Source: Magicicada septendecula (Eukaryota > Arthropoda > Insecta > Hemiptera > Cicadidae). Taken from it: 64,000 nucleotides of DNA. Under the pieces are notes generated by a model. That model ran no database searches. It was not told the origin of the DNA and was given only the letters and a program-made list of their open reading frames with translations. Below are positions 23,152-35,919 of the stretch, one piece after another (within the stretch, counting starts at the first letter, position 1; every line of letters begins with the position of its first letter). The DNA is taken from assembly GCA_034769895.1 (NCBI GenBank), contig CM068373.1:195962134-196026133 (forward strand). Direction: 5' to 3'. The translations under genes were made by a program, and so were the position numbers.

Positions 23152-24388
23152 TGTACTGTAAATAATTTCTGATATAATAATATTTAGTATTTGCACCACG
23201 TTGGATGCGTCATTTATGTGTTGTAATTATTTATATGTATGGTAATTAAGAAATGCACATACTGTTATTATGTTTTTGTTTTTATTTACCAGTACATGTA
23301 AAGAAACTCTTTCTTTCAGGGTTAATGATTATTAAGTTATTTGATCGTATTTACGATTGTATCTATTATTTTCTTTTCTTTAAACCAAACCAGATTCAGT
23401 TAATATGTAATATTTTGATAATTAACCATGTAAGAAATAAATAACATACTAATGTAACTTAACCGACTCTGAATTCTTCCAGCTGCCACGGGTTCACTTC
23501 TGGCTGTTGTTTACCTTTTTTTGAAAGCAATATTGGGCTCGGCAATCTGTTCCTTTACACAAATTTCTTATTGCTCTCACCGCTGAATGACGCTCTCCAG
23601 GACTACTGCAACACAGATGTCACCTCGGAACACTTAACTATCCTTTATGGCCACTTAAACTCTTCTTCAGTCCAAGGTTTTCCTCTTCTGTCGTCGTTCT
23701 ATCAAGGATATTGTTATATTTCTCGTATTATTATTTATTTATTAAATATTATAATCAAAACTCTGGTATCACAATTTAAATTCCTTTACTGAATTTTCTT
23801 TTCCTTGTTACATTAACTTGATGATGTACAAATGTTATTTAATATAATTTAAGACTCTTCATGTAGTCACTATTAGATATATAATTAGACTCATAACGTT
23901 ACTCTTAATGAATTTAATTTTATACTAACAACGTTACTCTTAAAGCATTTAATTTTAGACTAATAAACATTTTCTTCCTCACTATAAAATACAAGTTTTT
24001 AACAATTTACAAAATTGCCCCTATGATAATTCCCTAATTTCTTTACATCTGTTTATCATATACCTATTAAAACATATATCATTTTTCTATTTCTTATTAA
24101 ACATCTTTATTTTACCTGTAATATTCGTAATTCTATTGGTTATTTATTAAATTATAATTTTATTACTCTTTACTCATCTTATAATATTCATTCCAATTTT
24201 ATATATTATTTTCTGAACATATAACTAAATATGGTTTTATATCATATAGGAATCGACCTCTATGTTGACTGAGTAAGTCGATATTTCCAATGTTTTTTTG
24301 TTTACATTCAATACAAAATCTGCATCCTTTCTCTTTTAAAATTTATTATCTCCCTATTATGTACTGTGTGCATTTTAACAGCAGTACA
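23152..24388 (-). mobile_element. LTR 5 (1237 bp)
   Basis: Matches LTR 1 base for base as far as I compared, at an offset of exactly 19,258. The primer-binding site is at 23129-23146. Confidence 0.75.
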
Positions 24389-25719
24389 TAATACCTTCCC
24401 TTATTTCATAATTTCAGATACAATTTTAGATGAAATTTTTGAAATAACCAACATAGTCTAATCTTAACATTTAAACATCTGATTAATTAGGTATTTGTAC
24501 CTCACAAAATTCTTTTAACAAATTAGTTTTTTCTTTTTTAATATTACAAATATGATTCCTTATTATCATGAATCATGATATATTAAATGACTACTTAATC
24601 ATGATACTTATTGATGACTTAAAACAACGTTAATTAAACCAACTGGTTTTACATCAAAATAATAAAAAACAATTGTGCCTAATTTTATGGCTAAAAAACT
24701 CACAAACATGACTAAAACATTCTGTTTCTTTCGGACCTCACCTTCCAAATCCTGGTCGTACATTTCCTGTATTCTTTATTTCAGAATTCCTACTCCTTTA
24801 TTTATATATGAAATTATCTGTTGTATTACTATTATATCTTCTTTCCTTCTTAAAATCAATTATTTCCCAAGTTTAAATCTTACTTCTATAATCATTCTTG
24901 TGACATTCTTTATTAATTATACATTTTGGATCTGGTTTTATTTATTTATCTATTTATTTGTGAGTTTCCCTCTAATATTTAATTTTCCTAAACCTTCCTA
25001 ACATTGTACCTGGAATCGAATCGGTGGTGCTCTATCGGCTTACCAATACCGTCATCCATTACATACTTTCTGAGATCAGAGGAACATCGTCTCTGCCCAG
25101 TTAAATGATTGCTGGAATATTCTACAGTCAATCTTCATTAATAAACCTCGTAAGGTAGTCATCATGTGACCTTCAATAAAATAATTAATAATAATAATAC
25201 TCTAGGGATTATTCACTGTACTTTAACTCAGATCATATTATTTCTTCATATTAATTCTTCCTTCTATTTTACACTTCTCATCTCCAATACTTGGCTATTT
25301 TATTGACATTTATTAATTGGCTTTCTTACAGATAATTATTAAATATTTGTTTTTTTCTTTTCTTGTGATCCTTTTGACGGTTCCATTTTGTCTTCTTCAT
25401 TCTCTTATCTTCCTTGGTTCATACTCCTTTATTACCAATACAGCTGGTTATGAGATCTTGGTTAGTATTATACATTACATCATGTAATTATATTCTTCTG
25501 ACACAATCATTATTATTCTTTTTACATTATAAATTACGTTTCTCACTATTATATTACATCAGATACACTCATTTTGTTTTTTGGTTTTGATGATTTTTAT
25601 TAGGTTTAATCAGTGTTATTTTTCTTTTTCTTGCTAAATTATTTTTCTCGTTTATCTTCAATAAGTTGTTCTTATTATATTTTGAATTTTGATATTTTTT
25701 CTCTTCCAAATTATGTTGT
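24389..25719 (-). other. Unit 6 3' internal region, no recognisable gene
   Basis: Matches unit 2 at an offset of 19,258, including the 17-nt insertion near 24588-24604 and the extra T in GAAATTTTTGAAA. No coding frame is supported. Confidence 0.65.
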
Positions 25720-26186
25720 TCAAATATCTTGTGTAAGCTGTCCTACTTCGTTTTGAATTTTCATATATACTACAAATGTTAATGGTATCACCCTTCCATT
25801 GAATTGTACATTCATCATTATCTGTTTGCGAGCAGTTCGATTGGCTCGTCCTGTTACACCCACTATAGTAATTTTGCTCACAGGAAATTCATAAATTCTA
25901 TTAGCCTTTCCTTCGGATACATGATTCCCTTTCCCATTTCTTTTAATTCATGGTATTTAGTCATACTCATCAATGATATTTCGGCACCAGTATCAATAAT
26001 CAAATTTTGATTGGTTTTCCCATATTGACCGGTAATAGACACTACGTCACTTTCAATTATATTTTTACTGATTCTCTCGTTGTCCATAAAATCCTGACCT
26101 AAACTGGTTATCCAAGACAGTGATCGGCTATTTGACTGTGGTTGACCACTGCACTCACTCACAGTCTTCTCTAGTTTTCCTGATTT
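25720..26186 (-). pseudogene. Unit 6 protease fragment, frameshifted
   Basis: Same product as unit 2 (26162 to 25878), still inside the 19,258-offset match. DTGA is present. Confidence 0.8.
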
Positions 26187-26292
26187 TCATTTATGGTTAC
26201 TCTCTCCTCTCTCCTTCCTTCCTGTTGACTATTTTCTGACTGGGAAAGGGAACTATGTTGCTCTCTATTTCTTAACTGTTCATAGTTGTTGT

Positions 26293-27852
26293 TCACCTCA
26301 CTCTGTCTCTCCTCACTGCGGGAAAATTTGCTCGATAATTATTTGAAGCGTGGGTGCCCCTATAATTATTATTGTAATTATTATTATTATTATTATCATA
26401 TCTCCGGTCATTCCGGTTATCGTTTCTGTAGTAATTTCTTCCACCTTCCCTATCTTGGTATCTTGGAACATTTCTCTGGTCGTTCCTTTCTACTATGTGA
26501 TTTCCATCACGGTTCTGTTCTTCCGGATATCTATTAGGGTAGCTGTCTCTTCTCATATTCCCTTCTTTAGTGCGATTGTCATAATTCATTTTCCTCTCAT
26601 AATCAGTGAGTAACAAGGTCATCGCTTCTATAGTATTAGCTTGACTGGCAAATTGTGCTAAGCTTACCGTTTCAGGAAAATGATGACTCAAAGCTTCCAC
26701 CACATATCTGTCATACATGGGTGGATCTAAATATCTTGACCTGCAAACATGCGATAAAAAATACGAGGTTGGTGTTTGTCCTATACTTGGTTTGTACCTA
26801 CCATATACTATGGTCTCCCGCACCCTTGTCTGTATGGATCGCGTCCAATATTTATTTTTCGAGCTATCCACAAATTCCTGGTAGCTACTCAAGGTGTTTC
26901 TAACAGCATCCCACCAATAATCATTCATTTCATGGAACCCTTGGTCTAACATTAGCTTAGTTCTCTCCCATCTATTTTCCTTGGTACTATTAAAATATTC
27001 CTTCATTCTACTTAAAAACTCTATAGGATTTTTTATATATCCTTTCATATGTGGCACCTCATGACTAATATTCTTGTCTTCTCGTATAACACATGTTTGA
27101 TTACCATTTTGTTCTATTTCATTGACCCTTACTACTAATTGTCCCATGGTATCCTCTATTTTGGTATTATTGCTGTCCAACTGTTGTCCCATGGATTGAA
27201 TTTTGCTCGTTACCTCCTGTTTGTGTTTTACCAATTCTCTCGTCATCTGTTCCATGATTTCTTGTTTATTTTCTCCTAATTTATCTTCCACTTCAATAAT
27301 TTTATTTATTACCTCTGCACGTAATTGAGTTAAATTTTCATCAGTTTTCTCAACTTTCTGGTTAGTTTCTGTAATTCTATTCCTTATTTCTGTTTTATAC
27401 TCATCTAACTGTTGTTTCAATTCCTCTTTATTTTTCTCACTCTTTTCCTTCAATTGTCCTTTTAATTCCTCCTTATCTTCCCTCATTTGTTTCTTGAGTT
27501 CTTCAATATTTTGTTTTAATAAGTTTTCATTATCTAATTTCATTTGTTTCTTTAATGTTTCACTGTTACTATCCATTTTCTTGTTCATTTTTTCAATATC
27601 CTCCTTCATTTCCTGTTTGTTCTTGTCCATTTTTCCATTAATTTCCTCCTTCATTTGTTTGACATTTTCGTTGGTTTTGTTATTCCCTTCCATTATAATT
27701 CTCATCATCTCCTGTAACTTATCGTCCATTGACTGGGTTGGTTTCTTTGGTTGGTCCCCTCGGGCATCCCTTACTATTATTTCCATTTCAGTTTCTTCCT
27801 CTTCAACACTATTACTCCTTAATTCATATCGTTGCTCTGGTTTGTTAGCCAT
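26293..27852 (-). CDS. gag: Unit 6 Gag-like protein, 519 aa
   Basis: This is the first unit from the left with an unbroken gag frame from the first ATG (27852). The product has the acidic N-terminal tip, the coiled coil and the whole capsid-like region. The 70-nt deletion near 26320 gives the short terminus PAVRRDRVR and loses the usual last part of the tail. The Asn run has six residues. Markers shared with units 7-9 are Thr for Ile in the NRWER(T)KLML string and a Ser for Tyr before the KNKYW region. Left of about 26352 the DNA follows unit 2; to the right it follows units 7-9, so the unit is a mosaic. Confidence 0.88.
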   Translation of the reverse strand: MANKPEQRYELRSNSVEEEETEMEIIVRDARGDQPKKPTQSMDDKLQEMMRIIMEGNNKTNENVKQMKEEINGKMDKNKQEMKEDIEKMNKKMDSNSETLKKQMKLDNENLLKQNIEELKKQMREDKEELKGQLKEKSEKNKEELKQQLDEYKTEIRNRITETNQKVEKTDENLTQLRAEVINKIIEVEDKLGENKQEIMEQMTRELVKHKQEVTSKIQSMGQQLDSNNTKIEDTMGQLVVRVNEIEQNGNQTCVIREDKNISHEVPHMKGYIKNPIEFLSRMKEYFNSTKENRWERTKLMLDQGFHEMNDYWWDAVRNTLSSYQEFVDSSKNKYWTRSIQTRVRETIVYGRYKPSIGQTPTSYFLSHVCRSRYLDPPMYDRYVVEALSHHFPETVSLAQFASQANTIEAMTLLLTDYERKMNYDNRTKEGNMRRDSYPNRYPEEQNRDGNHIVERNDQRNVPRYQDREGGRNYYRNDNRNDRRYDNNNNNNYNNNYRGTHASNNYRANFPAVRRDRVR

Positions 27853-27979
27853 TTTACAATCTTTAACTTAATTTAAATTACAAGGAAAAAAATTTTTATG
27901 CTAATTAAATTTAACAAAATTGTATTATTTGGTTCTGGTTTAAAGAAAATCTTTGCTTTCACGTATGGGCGCCATTTTA

Positions 27980-29216
27980 TGTACTGTAAATAATTTCTGA
28001 TATAATAATATTTAGTATTTGCACCACGTTGGATGCGTCATTTATGTGTTATAATTATTTATATGTATGGTAATTAAGAAATGCACCTACTGTTATTATG
28101 TTTTTGTTTTTATTTACCAGTACATGTAAAGAAACTCTTTCTTTCAGGGTTAATGATTATTAAGTTATTTGATCGTATTTACGATTGTATCTATTATTTT
28201 CTTTTCTTTAAACCAAACCAGATTCAGTTAATATGTAGTATTTTGATAATTAACCATGTAAGAAATAAATAACATACTAATGTAACTTAACCGACTCTGA
28301 ATTCTTCCAGCTGCCACGGGTTCACTTCTGGCTGTTGTTTACCTTTTTTTGAAAGCAATATTGGGCTCGGCAATCTGTTCCTTTACACAAATTTCTTATT
28401 GCTCTCACCGCTGAATGACGCTCTCCAGGACTACTGCAACACAGATGTCACCTCGGAACACTTAACTATCCTTTATGGCCACTTAAACTCTTCTTCAGTC
28501 CAAGGTTTTCCTCTTCTGTCGTCGTTCTCTCAAGGATATTGTTATATTTCTCGTATTATTATTTATTTATTAAATATTATAATCAAAACTCTGGTATCAC
28601 AATTTAAATTCCTTTACTGAATTTTCTTTTCCTTGTTACATTAACTTGATGATGTACAAATGTTATTTAATATAATTTAAGACTCTTCATGTAGTCACTA
28701 TTAGATATATAATTAGACTCATAACGTTACTCTTAATGAATTTAATTTTATACTAACAACGTTACTCTTAAAGCATTTAATTTTAGACTAATAAACATTT
28801 TCTTCCTCACTATAAAATACAAGTTTTTAACAATTTACAAAATTGCCCCTATGATAATTCCCTAATTTCTTTACATCTGTTTATCATATACCTATTAAAA
28901 CATATATCATTTTTCTATTTCTTATTAAACATCTTTATTTTACCTGTAATATTCGTAATTCTATTGGTTATTTATTAAATTATAATTTTATTACTCTTTA
29001 CTCATCTTATAATATTCATTCCAATTTTATATATTATTTTCTGAACATATAACTAAATATGGTTTTATATCATATAGGAATCGACCTCTATGTTGACTGA
29101 GTAAGTCGATATTCCCAATGTTTTTTTGTTTACATTCAATACAAAATCTGCATCCTTTCTCTTTTAAAATTTATTATCTCCCTATTATGTACTGTGTGCA
29201 TTTTAACAGCAGTACA
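27980..29216 (-). mobile_element. LTR 6 (1237 bp)
   Basis: Termini are intact. TTCTCTCAAGG near 28524 (against TTCTATCAAGG) marks LTRs 6-9. The primer-binding site is at 27957-27974. Confidence 0.75.
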
Positions 29217-30529
29217 TAATACCTTCCCTTATTTCATAATTTCAGATACAATTTTAGATGAAATTTTGAAATAACCAACATAGTCTAATCTTAACATTTA
29301 AACATCTGTTTAATTAGGTATTTGTACCTCACAAAATTCTTTTAACAAATTAGTTTTTTCTTTTATTAATATTACAAATATGATTCCTTATTATCATGAA
29401 TCATGATATATTAAATACTTATTGATGACTTAAAACAACGTTAATTAAACCAACTGGTTTTACATCAAAATAATAAAAAACAATTGTGCCTAATTTTATG
29501 GCTAAAAAACTCACAAACATGACTAAAACATTCTCTTTCTTTCGGACCTCACCTTCCAAATCCTGGTCGTACATTTCCTGTATTCTTTATTTCAGAATTC
29601 CTACTCCTTTATTTATATATGAAATTATCTGTTGCATTACTATTATATCTTCTTTCCTTCTTAAAATCAATTATTTCCCAAGTTTAAATCTTACTTCTAT
29701 AATCATTCTTGTGACATTCTTTATTAATTATACATTTTGGATCTGGTTTTATTTATTTATCTATTTATTTGTGAGTTTCCCTCTAATATTTAATTTTCCT
29801 AAACCTTCCTAACATTGTACCTGGAATCGAATCGGTGGTGCTCTATCGGCTTACCAATACCGTCATCCATTACATACTTTCTGAGATCAGAGGAACATCG
29901 TCTCTGCCCAGTTAAATGATTGCTGGAATATTCTACAGTCAATCTTCATTAATAAACCTCGTAAGGTAGTCATCATGTGACCTTCAATAAAATAATTAAT
30001 AATAATAATACTCTAGGGATTATTCACTGTACTTTAACTCAGATCATATTATTTCTTCATATTAATTCTTCCTTCTATTTTACACTTCTCATCTCCAATA
30101 CTTGGCTATTTTATTGACATTTATTAATTGGCTTTCTTACAGATAATTCTTAAATATTTGTTTTTTCTTTTCTTGTGATCCTTTTGACGGTTCCATTTTG
30201 TCTTCTTCATTCTCTTATCTTCCTTGGTTCATACTCCTTTATTACCAATACAGCTGATTATGAGATCTTGGTTAGTATTATACATTACATCATGTAATTA
30301 TATTCTTCTGACACAATCATTATTATTCTTTTTACATTATAAATTACGTTTCTCACTATTATATTACATCAGATACACTCATTTTGTTTTTTGGTTTTGA
30401 TGATTTTTATTAGGTTTAATCAGTGTTATTTTTCTTTTTCTTGCTAAATTATTTTTCTCGTTTATCTTCAATAAGTTGTTCTTATTATATTTTGAATTTT
30501 GATATTTTTTCTCTTCCAAATTATGTTGT
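29217..30529 (-). other. Unit 7 3' internal region, no recognisable gene
   Basis: Lacks the 17-nt insertion. It is otherwise like unit 6, with the B-box-like site and (AAT)n stretch. CATCTGTTTAATTAGG near 29304 is shared only with unit 8. No coding frame is supported. Confidence 0.65.
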
Positions 30530-30996
30530 TCAAATATCTTGTGTAAGCTGTCCTACTTCGTTTTGAATTTTCATATATACTACAAATGTTAATGGTATCA
30601 CCCTTCCATTGAATTGTACATTCATCATTATCTGTTTGCGAGCAGTTCGATTGGCTCGTCCTGTTACACCCACTATAGTAATTTTGCTCACAGGAAATTC
30701 ATAAATTCTATTAGCCTTTCCTTCGGATACATGATTCCCTTTCCCATTTCTTTTAATTCATGGTATTTAGTCACACTCATCAATGATATTTCGGCACCAG
30801 TATCAATAATCAAATTTTGATTGGTTTTCCCATATTGACCGGTAATAGACACTACGTCACTTTCAATTATATTTTTACTGATTCTCTCGTTGTCCATAAA
30901 ATCCTGACCTAAACTGGTTATCCAAGACAGTGATCGGCTATTTGACTGTGGTTGACCACTGCACTCACTCACAGTCTTCTCTAGTTTTCCTGATTT
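30530..30996 (-). pseudogene. Unit 7 protease fragment, frameshifted
   Basis: DTGA is present. Val replaces Met shortly after the active site (LMSVTKY), a change private to this unit. The shared 1-nt deletion ends the frame at 30688. Confidence 0.8.
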
Positions 30997-31102
30997 TCAT
31001 TTATGGTTACTCTCTCCTCTCTCCTTCCTTCCTGTTGACTATTTTCTGACTGGGAAAGGGAACTATGTTGCTCTCTATTTCTTAACTGTTCATAGTTGTT
31101 GT

Positions 31103-32668
31103 TCACCTCACTCTGTCTCTCCTCACTGCGGTAAAATTTGCTCGATAATTATTTGAAGCGTGGGTGCCCCTATAATTATTATTGTAATTATTATTATTAT
31201 TATTATTATTATCATATCTCCGGTCATTCCGGTTATCGTTTCTGTAGTAATTTCTTCCACCTTCCCTATCTTGGTATCTTGGAACATTTCTCTGGTCGTT
31301 CCTTTCTACTATGTGATTTCCATCACGGTTCTGTTCTTCCGGATATCTATTAGGGTAGCTGTCTCTTCTCATATTCCCTTCTTTAGCGCGATTGTCATAA
31401 TTCATTTTCCTCTCATAATCAGTGAGTAACAAGGTCATCGCTTCTATAGTATTAGCTTGACTGGCAAATTGTGCTAAGCTTACCGTTTCAGGAAAATGAT
31501 GACTCAAAGCTTCCACCACATATCTGTCATACATGGGTGGATCTAAATATCTTAACCTGCAAACATGCGATAAAAAATACGAGGTTGGTGTTTGTCCTAT
31601 ACTTGGTTTGTACCTACCATATACTATGGTCTCCCGCACCCTTGTCTGTATGGATCGCGTCCAATATTTTTTTTTCGAGCTATCCACAAATTCCTGGTAG
31701 CTATTCAAGGTGTTTCTAACAGCATCCCACCAATAATCATTCATTTCATGGAACCCTTGGTCTAACATTAGCTTAGTTCTCTCCCATCTATTTTCCTTGG
31801 TACTATTAAAATATTCCTTCATTCTACTTAAAAACTCTATAGGATTTTTTATATATCCTTTCATATGTGGCACCTCATGACTAATATTCTTGTCTTCTCG
31901 TATAACACATGTTTGATTACCATTTTGTTCTATTTCATTGACCCTTACTACTAATTGTCCCATGGTATCCTCTATTTTGGTATTATTGCTGTCCAACTGT
32001 TGTCCCATGGATTGAATTTTGCTCGTTACCTCCTGTTTGTGTTTTACCAATTCTCTCGTCATCTGTTCCATGATTTCTTGTTTATTTTCTCCTAATTTAT
32101 CTTCCACTTCAATAATTTTATTTATTACCTCTCCACGTAATTGAGTTAAATTTTCATCAGTTTTCTCAACTTTCTGGTTAGTTTCTGTAATTCTATTCCT
32201 TATTTCTGTTTTATACTCATCTAACTGTTGTTTCAATTCCTCTTTATTTTTCTCACTCTTTTCCTTCAATTGTCCTTTTAATTCCTCCTTATCTTCCCTC
32301 ATTTGTTTCTTGAGTTCTTCAATATTTTGTTTTAATAAGTTTTCATTATCTAATTTCATTTGTTTCTTTAATGTTTCACTGTTACTATCCATTTTCTTGT
32401 TCATTTTTTCAATATCCTCCTTCATTTCCTGTTTGTTCTTGTCCATTTTTCCATTAATTTCCTCCTTCATTTGTTTGACATTTTCGTTGGTTTTGTTATT
32501 CCCTTCCATTATAATTCTCATCATCTCCTGTAACTTATCGTCCATTGACTGGGTTGGTTTCTTTGGTTGGTCCCCTCGGGCACCCTTTACTATTATTTCC
32601 ATTTCAGTTTCTTCCTCTTCAACACTATTACTCCTTAATTCATATCGTTGCTCTGGTTTGTTAGCCAT
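31103..32668 (-). CDS. gag: Unit 7 Gag-like protein, 521 aa
   Basis: The frame is open from the first ATG (32668) to the terminus created by the 70-nt deletion. It keeps the coiled coil and capsid-like regions and has eight Asn in the run. Private changes include KKKYW for KNKYW and CRLRYL for CRSRYL in the capsid-like part. The N-terminal KGARG, shared with units 3 and 4, replaces the RDARG of units 6, 8 and 9, another sign of exchange between units. Confidence 0.88.
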   Translation of the reverse strand: MANKPEQRYELRSNSVEEEETEMEIIVKGARGDQPKKPTQSMDDKLQEMMRIIMEGNNKTNENVKQMKEEINGKMDKNKQEMKEDIEKMNKKMDSNSETLKKQMKLDNENLLKQNIEELKKQMREDKEELKGQLKEKSEKNKEELKQQLDEYKTEIRNRITETNQKVEKTDENLTQLRGEVINKIIEVEDKLGENKQEIMEQMTRELVKHKQEVTSKIQSMGQQLDSNNTKIEDTMGQLVVRVNEIEQNGNQTCVIREDKNISHEVPHMKGYIKNPIEFLSRMKEYFNSTKENRWERTKLMLDQGFHEMNDYWWDAVRNTLNSYQEFVDSSKKKYWTRSIQTRVRETIVYGRYKPSIGQTPTSYFLSHVCRLRYLDPPMYDRYVVEALSHHFPETVSLAQFASQANTIEAMTLLLTDYERKMNYDNRAKEGNMRRDSYPNRYPEEQNRDGNHIVERNDQRNVPRYQDREGGRNYYRNDNRNDRRYDNNNNNNNNYNNNYRGTHASNNYRANFTAVRRDRVR

Positions 32669-32772
32669 TTTACAATCTTTAACTTAATTTAAATTACAAG
32701 GAAAAAAATTTTTATGCTAATTAAATTTAACAAAATTGTGTTATTTGGTTCTGGTTTAAAGAAAATCTTTGC

Positions 32773-32790
32773 TTTCACGTATGGGCACCA
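32773..32790 (-). promoter_or_regulatory. Mutated primer-binding site (unit 7)
   Basis: The conserved minus-strand TGGCGCCC reads TGGTGCCC here, a change at the fourth base. This should weaken pairing with the presumed tRNA-Lys primer. All other units keep the consensus. Confidence 0.65.
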
Positions 32791-32795
32791 TTTTA

Positions 32796-34032
32796 TGTAC
32801 TGTAAATAATTTCTGATATAATAATATTTAGTATTTGCACCACGTTGGATGCGTCATTTATGTGTTGTAATTATTTATATGTATGGTAATTAAGAAATGC
32901 ACCTACTGTTATTATGTTTTTGTTTTTATTTACCAGTACATGTAAAGAAACTCTTTCTTTCAGGGTTAATGATTATTAAGTTATTTGATCGTATTTACGA
33001 TTGTATCTATTATTTTCTTTTCTTTAAACCAAACCAGATTCAGTTAATATGTAGTATTTTGATAATTAACCATGTAAGAAATAAATAACATACTAATGTA
33101 ACTTAACCGACTCTGAATTCTTCCAGCTGCCACGGGTTCACTTCTGGCTGTTGTTTACCTTTTTTCGAAAGCAATATTGGGCTCGGCAATCTGTTCCTTT
33201 ACACAAATTTCTTATTGCTCTCACCGCTGAATGACGCTCTCCAGGACTACTGCAACACAGATGTCACCTCGGAACACTTAACTATCCTTTATGGCCACTT
33301 AAACTCTTCTTCAGTCCAAGGTTTTCCTCTTCTGTCGTCGTTCTCTCAAGGATATTGTTATATTTCTCGTATTATTATTTATTTATTAAATATTATAATC
33401 AAAACTCTGGTATCACAATTTAAATTCCTTTACTGAATTTTCTTTTCCTTGTTACATTAACTTGATGATGTACAAATGTTATTTAATATAATTTAAGACT
33501 CTTCATGTAGTCACTATTAGATATATAATTAGACTCATAACGTTACTCTTAATGAATTTAATTTTATACTAACAACGTTACTCTTAAAGCATTTAATTTT
33601 AGACTAATAAACATTTTCTTCCTCACTATAAAATACAACTTTTTAACAATTTACAAAATTGCCCCTATGATAATTCCCTAATTTCTTTACATCTGTTTAT
33701 CATATACCTATTAAAACATATATCATTTTTCTATTTCTTATTAAACATCTTTATTTTACCTGTAATATTCGTAATTCTATTGGTTATTTATTAAATTATA
33801 ATTTTATTACTCTTTACTCATCTTATAATATTCATTCCAATTTTATATATTATTTTCTGAACATATAACTAAATATGGTTTTATATCATATAGGAATCGA
33901 CCTCTATGTTGACTGAGTAAGTCGATATTCCCAATGTTTTTTTGTTTACATTCAATACAAAATCTGCATCCTTTCTCTTTTAAAATTTATTATCTCCCTA
34001 TTATGTACTGTGTGCATTTTAACAGCAGTACA
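32796..34032 (-). mobile_element. LTR 7 (1237 bp)
   Basis: Termini are intact. TTTTTTCGAAAGC near 33162 replaces the TTTTTTTGAAAGC found in LTR 6. Confidence 0.75.
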
Positions 34033-35346
34033 TAATACCTTCCCTTATTTCATAATTTCAGATACAATTTTAGATGAAATTTTGAAATAACCAACATAGT
34101 CTAATCTTAACATTTAAACATCTGTTTAATTAGGTATTTGTACCTCACAAAATTCTTTTAACAAATTAGTTTTGTCTTTTATTAATATTACAAATATGAT
34201 TCCTTATTATCATGAATCATGATATATTAAATACTTATTGATGACTTAAAACAACGTTAATTAAACCAACTGGTTTTACATCAAAATAATAAAAAACAAT
34301 TGTGCCTAATTTTATGGCTAAAAAACTCACAAACATGACTAAAACATTCTCTTTCTTTCGGACCTCACCTTCCAAATCCTGGTCGTACATTTCCTGTATT
34401 CTTTATTTCAGAATTCCTACTCCTTTATTTATATATGAAATTATCTGTTGTATTACTATTATATCTTCTTTCCTTCTTAAAATCAATTATTTCCCAAGTT
34501 TAAATCTTACTTCTATAATCATTCTTGTGACATTCTTTATTAATTATACATTTTGGATCTGGTTTTATTTATTTATCTATTTATTTGTGAGTTTCCCTCT
34601 AATATTTAATTTTCCTAAACCTTCCTAACATTGTACCTGGAATCGAATCGGTGGTGCTCTATCGGCTTACCAATACCGTCATCCATTACATACTTTCTGA
34701 GATCAGAGGAACATCGTCTCTGCCCAGTTAAATGATTGCTGGAATATTCTACAGTCAATCTTCATTAATAAACTTCGTAAGGTAGTCATCATGTGACCTT
34801 CAATAAAATAATTAATAATAATAATACTCTAGGGATTATTCACTGTACTTTAACTCATATCATATTATTTCTTCATATTAATTCTTCCTTCTATTTTACA
34901 CTTCTCATCTCCAATACTTGGCTATTTTATTGACATTTATTAATTGGCTTTCTTACAGATAATTCTTAAATATTTGTTTTTTTCTTTTCTTGTGATCCTT
35001 TTGACGGTTCCATTTTGTCTTCTTCATTCTCTTATCTTCCTTGGTTCATACTCCTTTATTACCAATACAGCTGGTTATGAGATCTTGGTTAGTATTATAC
35101 ATTACATCATGTAATTATATTCTTCTGACACAATCATTATTATTCTTTTTACATTATAAATTACGTTTCTCACTATTATATTACATCAGATACACTCATT
35201 TTGTTTTTTGGTTTTGATGATTTTTATTAGGTTTAATCAGTGTTATTTTTCTTTTTCTTGCTAAATTATTTTTCTCGTTTATCTTCAATAAGTTGTTCTT
35301 ATTATATTTTGAATTTTGATATTTTTTCTCTTCCAAATTATGTTGT
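34033..35346 (-). other. Unit 8 3' internal region, no recognisable gene
   Basis: Nearly the same as unit 7, with a G in the T run near 34173 and AAACTTCG for AAACCTCG near 34770. No coding frame is supported. Confidence 0.65.
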
Positions 35347-35813
35347 TCAAATATCTTGTGTAAGCTGTCCTACTTCGTTTTGAATTTTCATATATACTAC
35401 AAATGTTAATGGTATCACCCTTCCATTGAATTGTACATTCATCATTATCTGTTTGCGAGCAGTTCGATTGGCTCGTCCTGTTACACCCACTATAGTAATT
35501 TTGCTCACAGGAAATTCATAAATTCTATTAGCCTTTCCTTCGGATACATGATTCCCTTTCCCATTTCTTTTAATTCATGGTATTTAGTCATACTCATCAA
35601 TGATATTTCGGCACCAGTATCAATAATCAAATTTTGATTGGTTTTCCCATATTGACCGGTAATAGACACTACGTCACTTTCAATTATATTTTTACTGATT
35701 CTCTCGTTGTCCATAAAATCCTGACCTAAACTGGTTATCCAAGACAGTGATCGGCTATTTGACTGTGGTTGACCACTGCACTCACTCACAGTCTTCTCTA
35801 GTTTTCCTGATTT
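35347..35813 (-). pseudogene. Unit 8 protease fragment, frameshifted
   Basis: DTGA is present, and the product from 35789 to 35505 is the block B/C version with the shared 1-nt deletion. Confidence 0.8.
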
Positions 35814-35919
35814 TCATTTATGGTTACTCTCTCCTCTCTCCTTCCTTCCTGTTGACTATTTTCTGACTGGGAAAGGGAACTATGTTGCTCTCTATTTCTT
35901 AACTGTTCATAGTTGTTGT

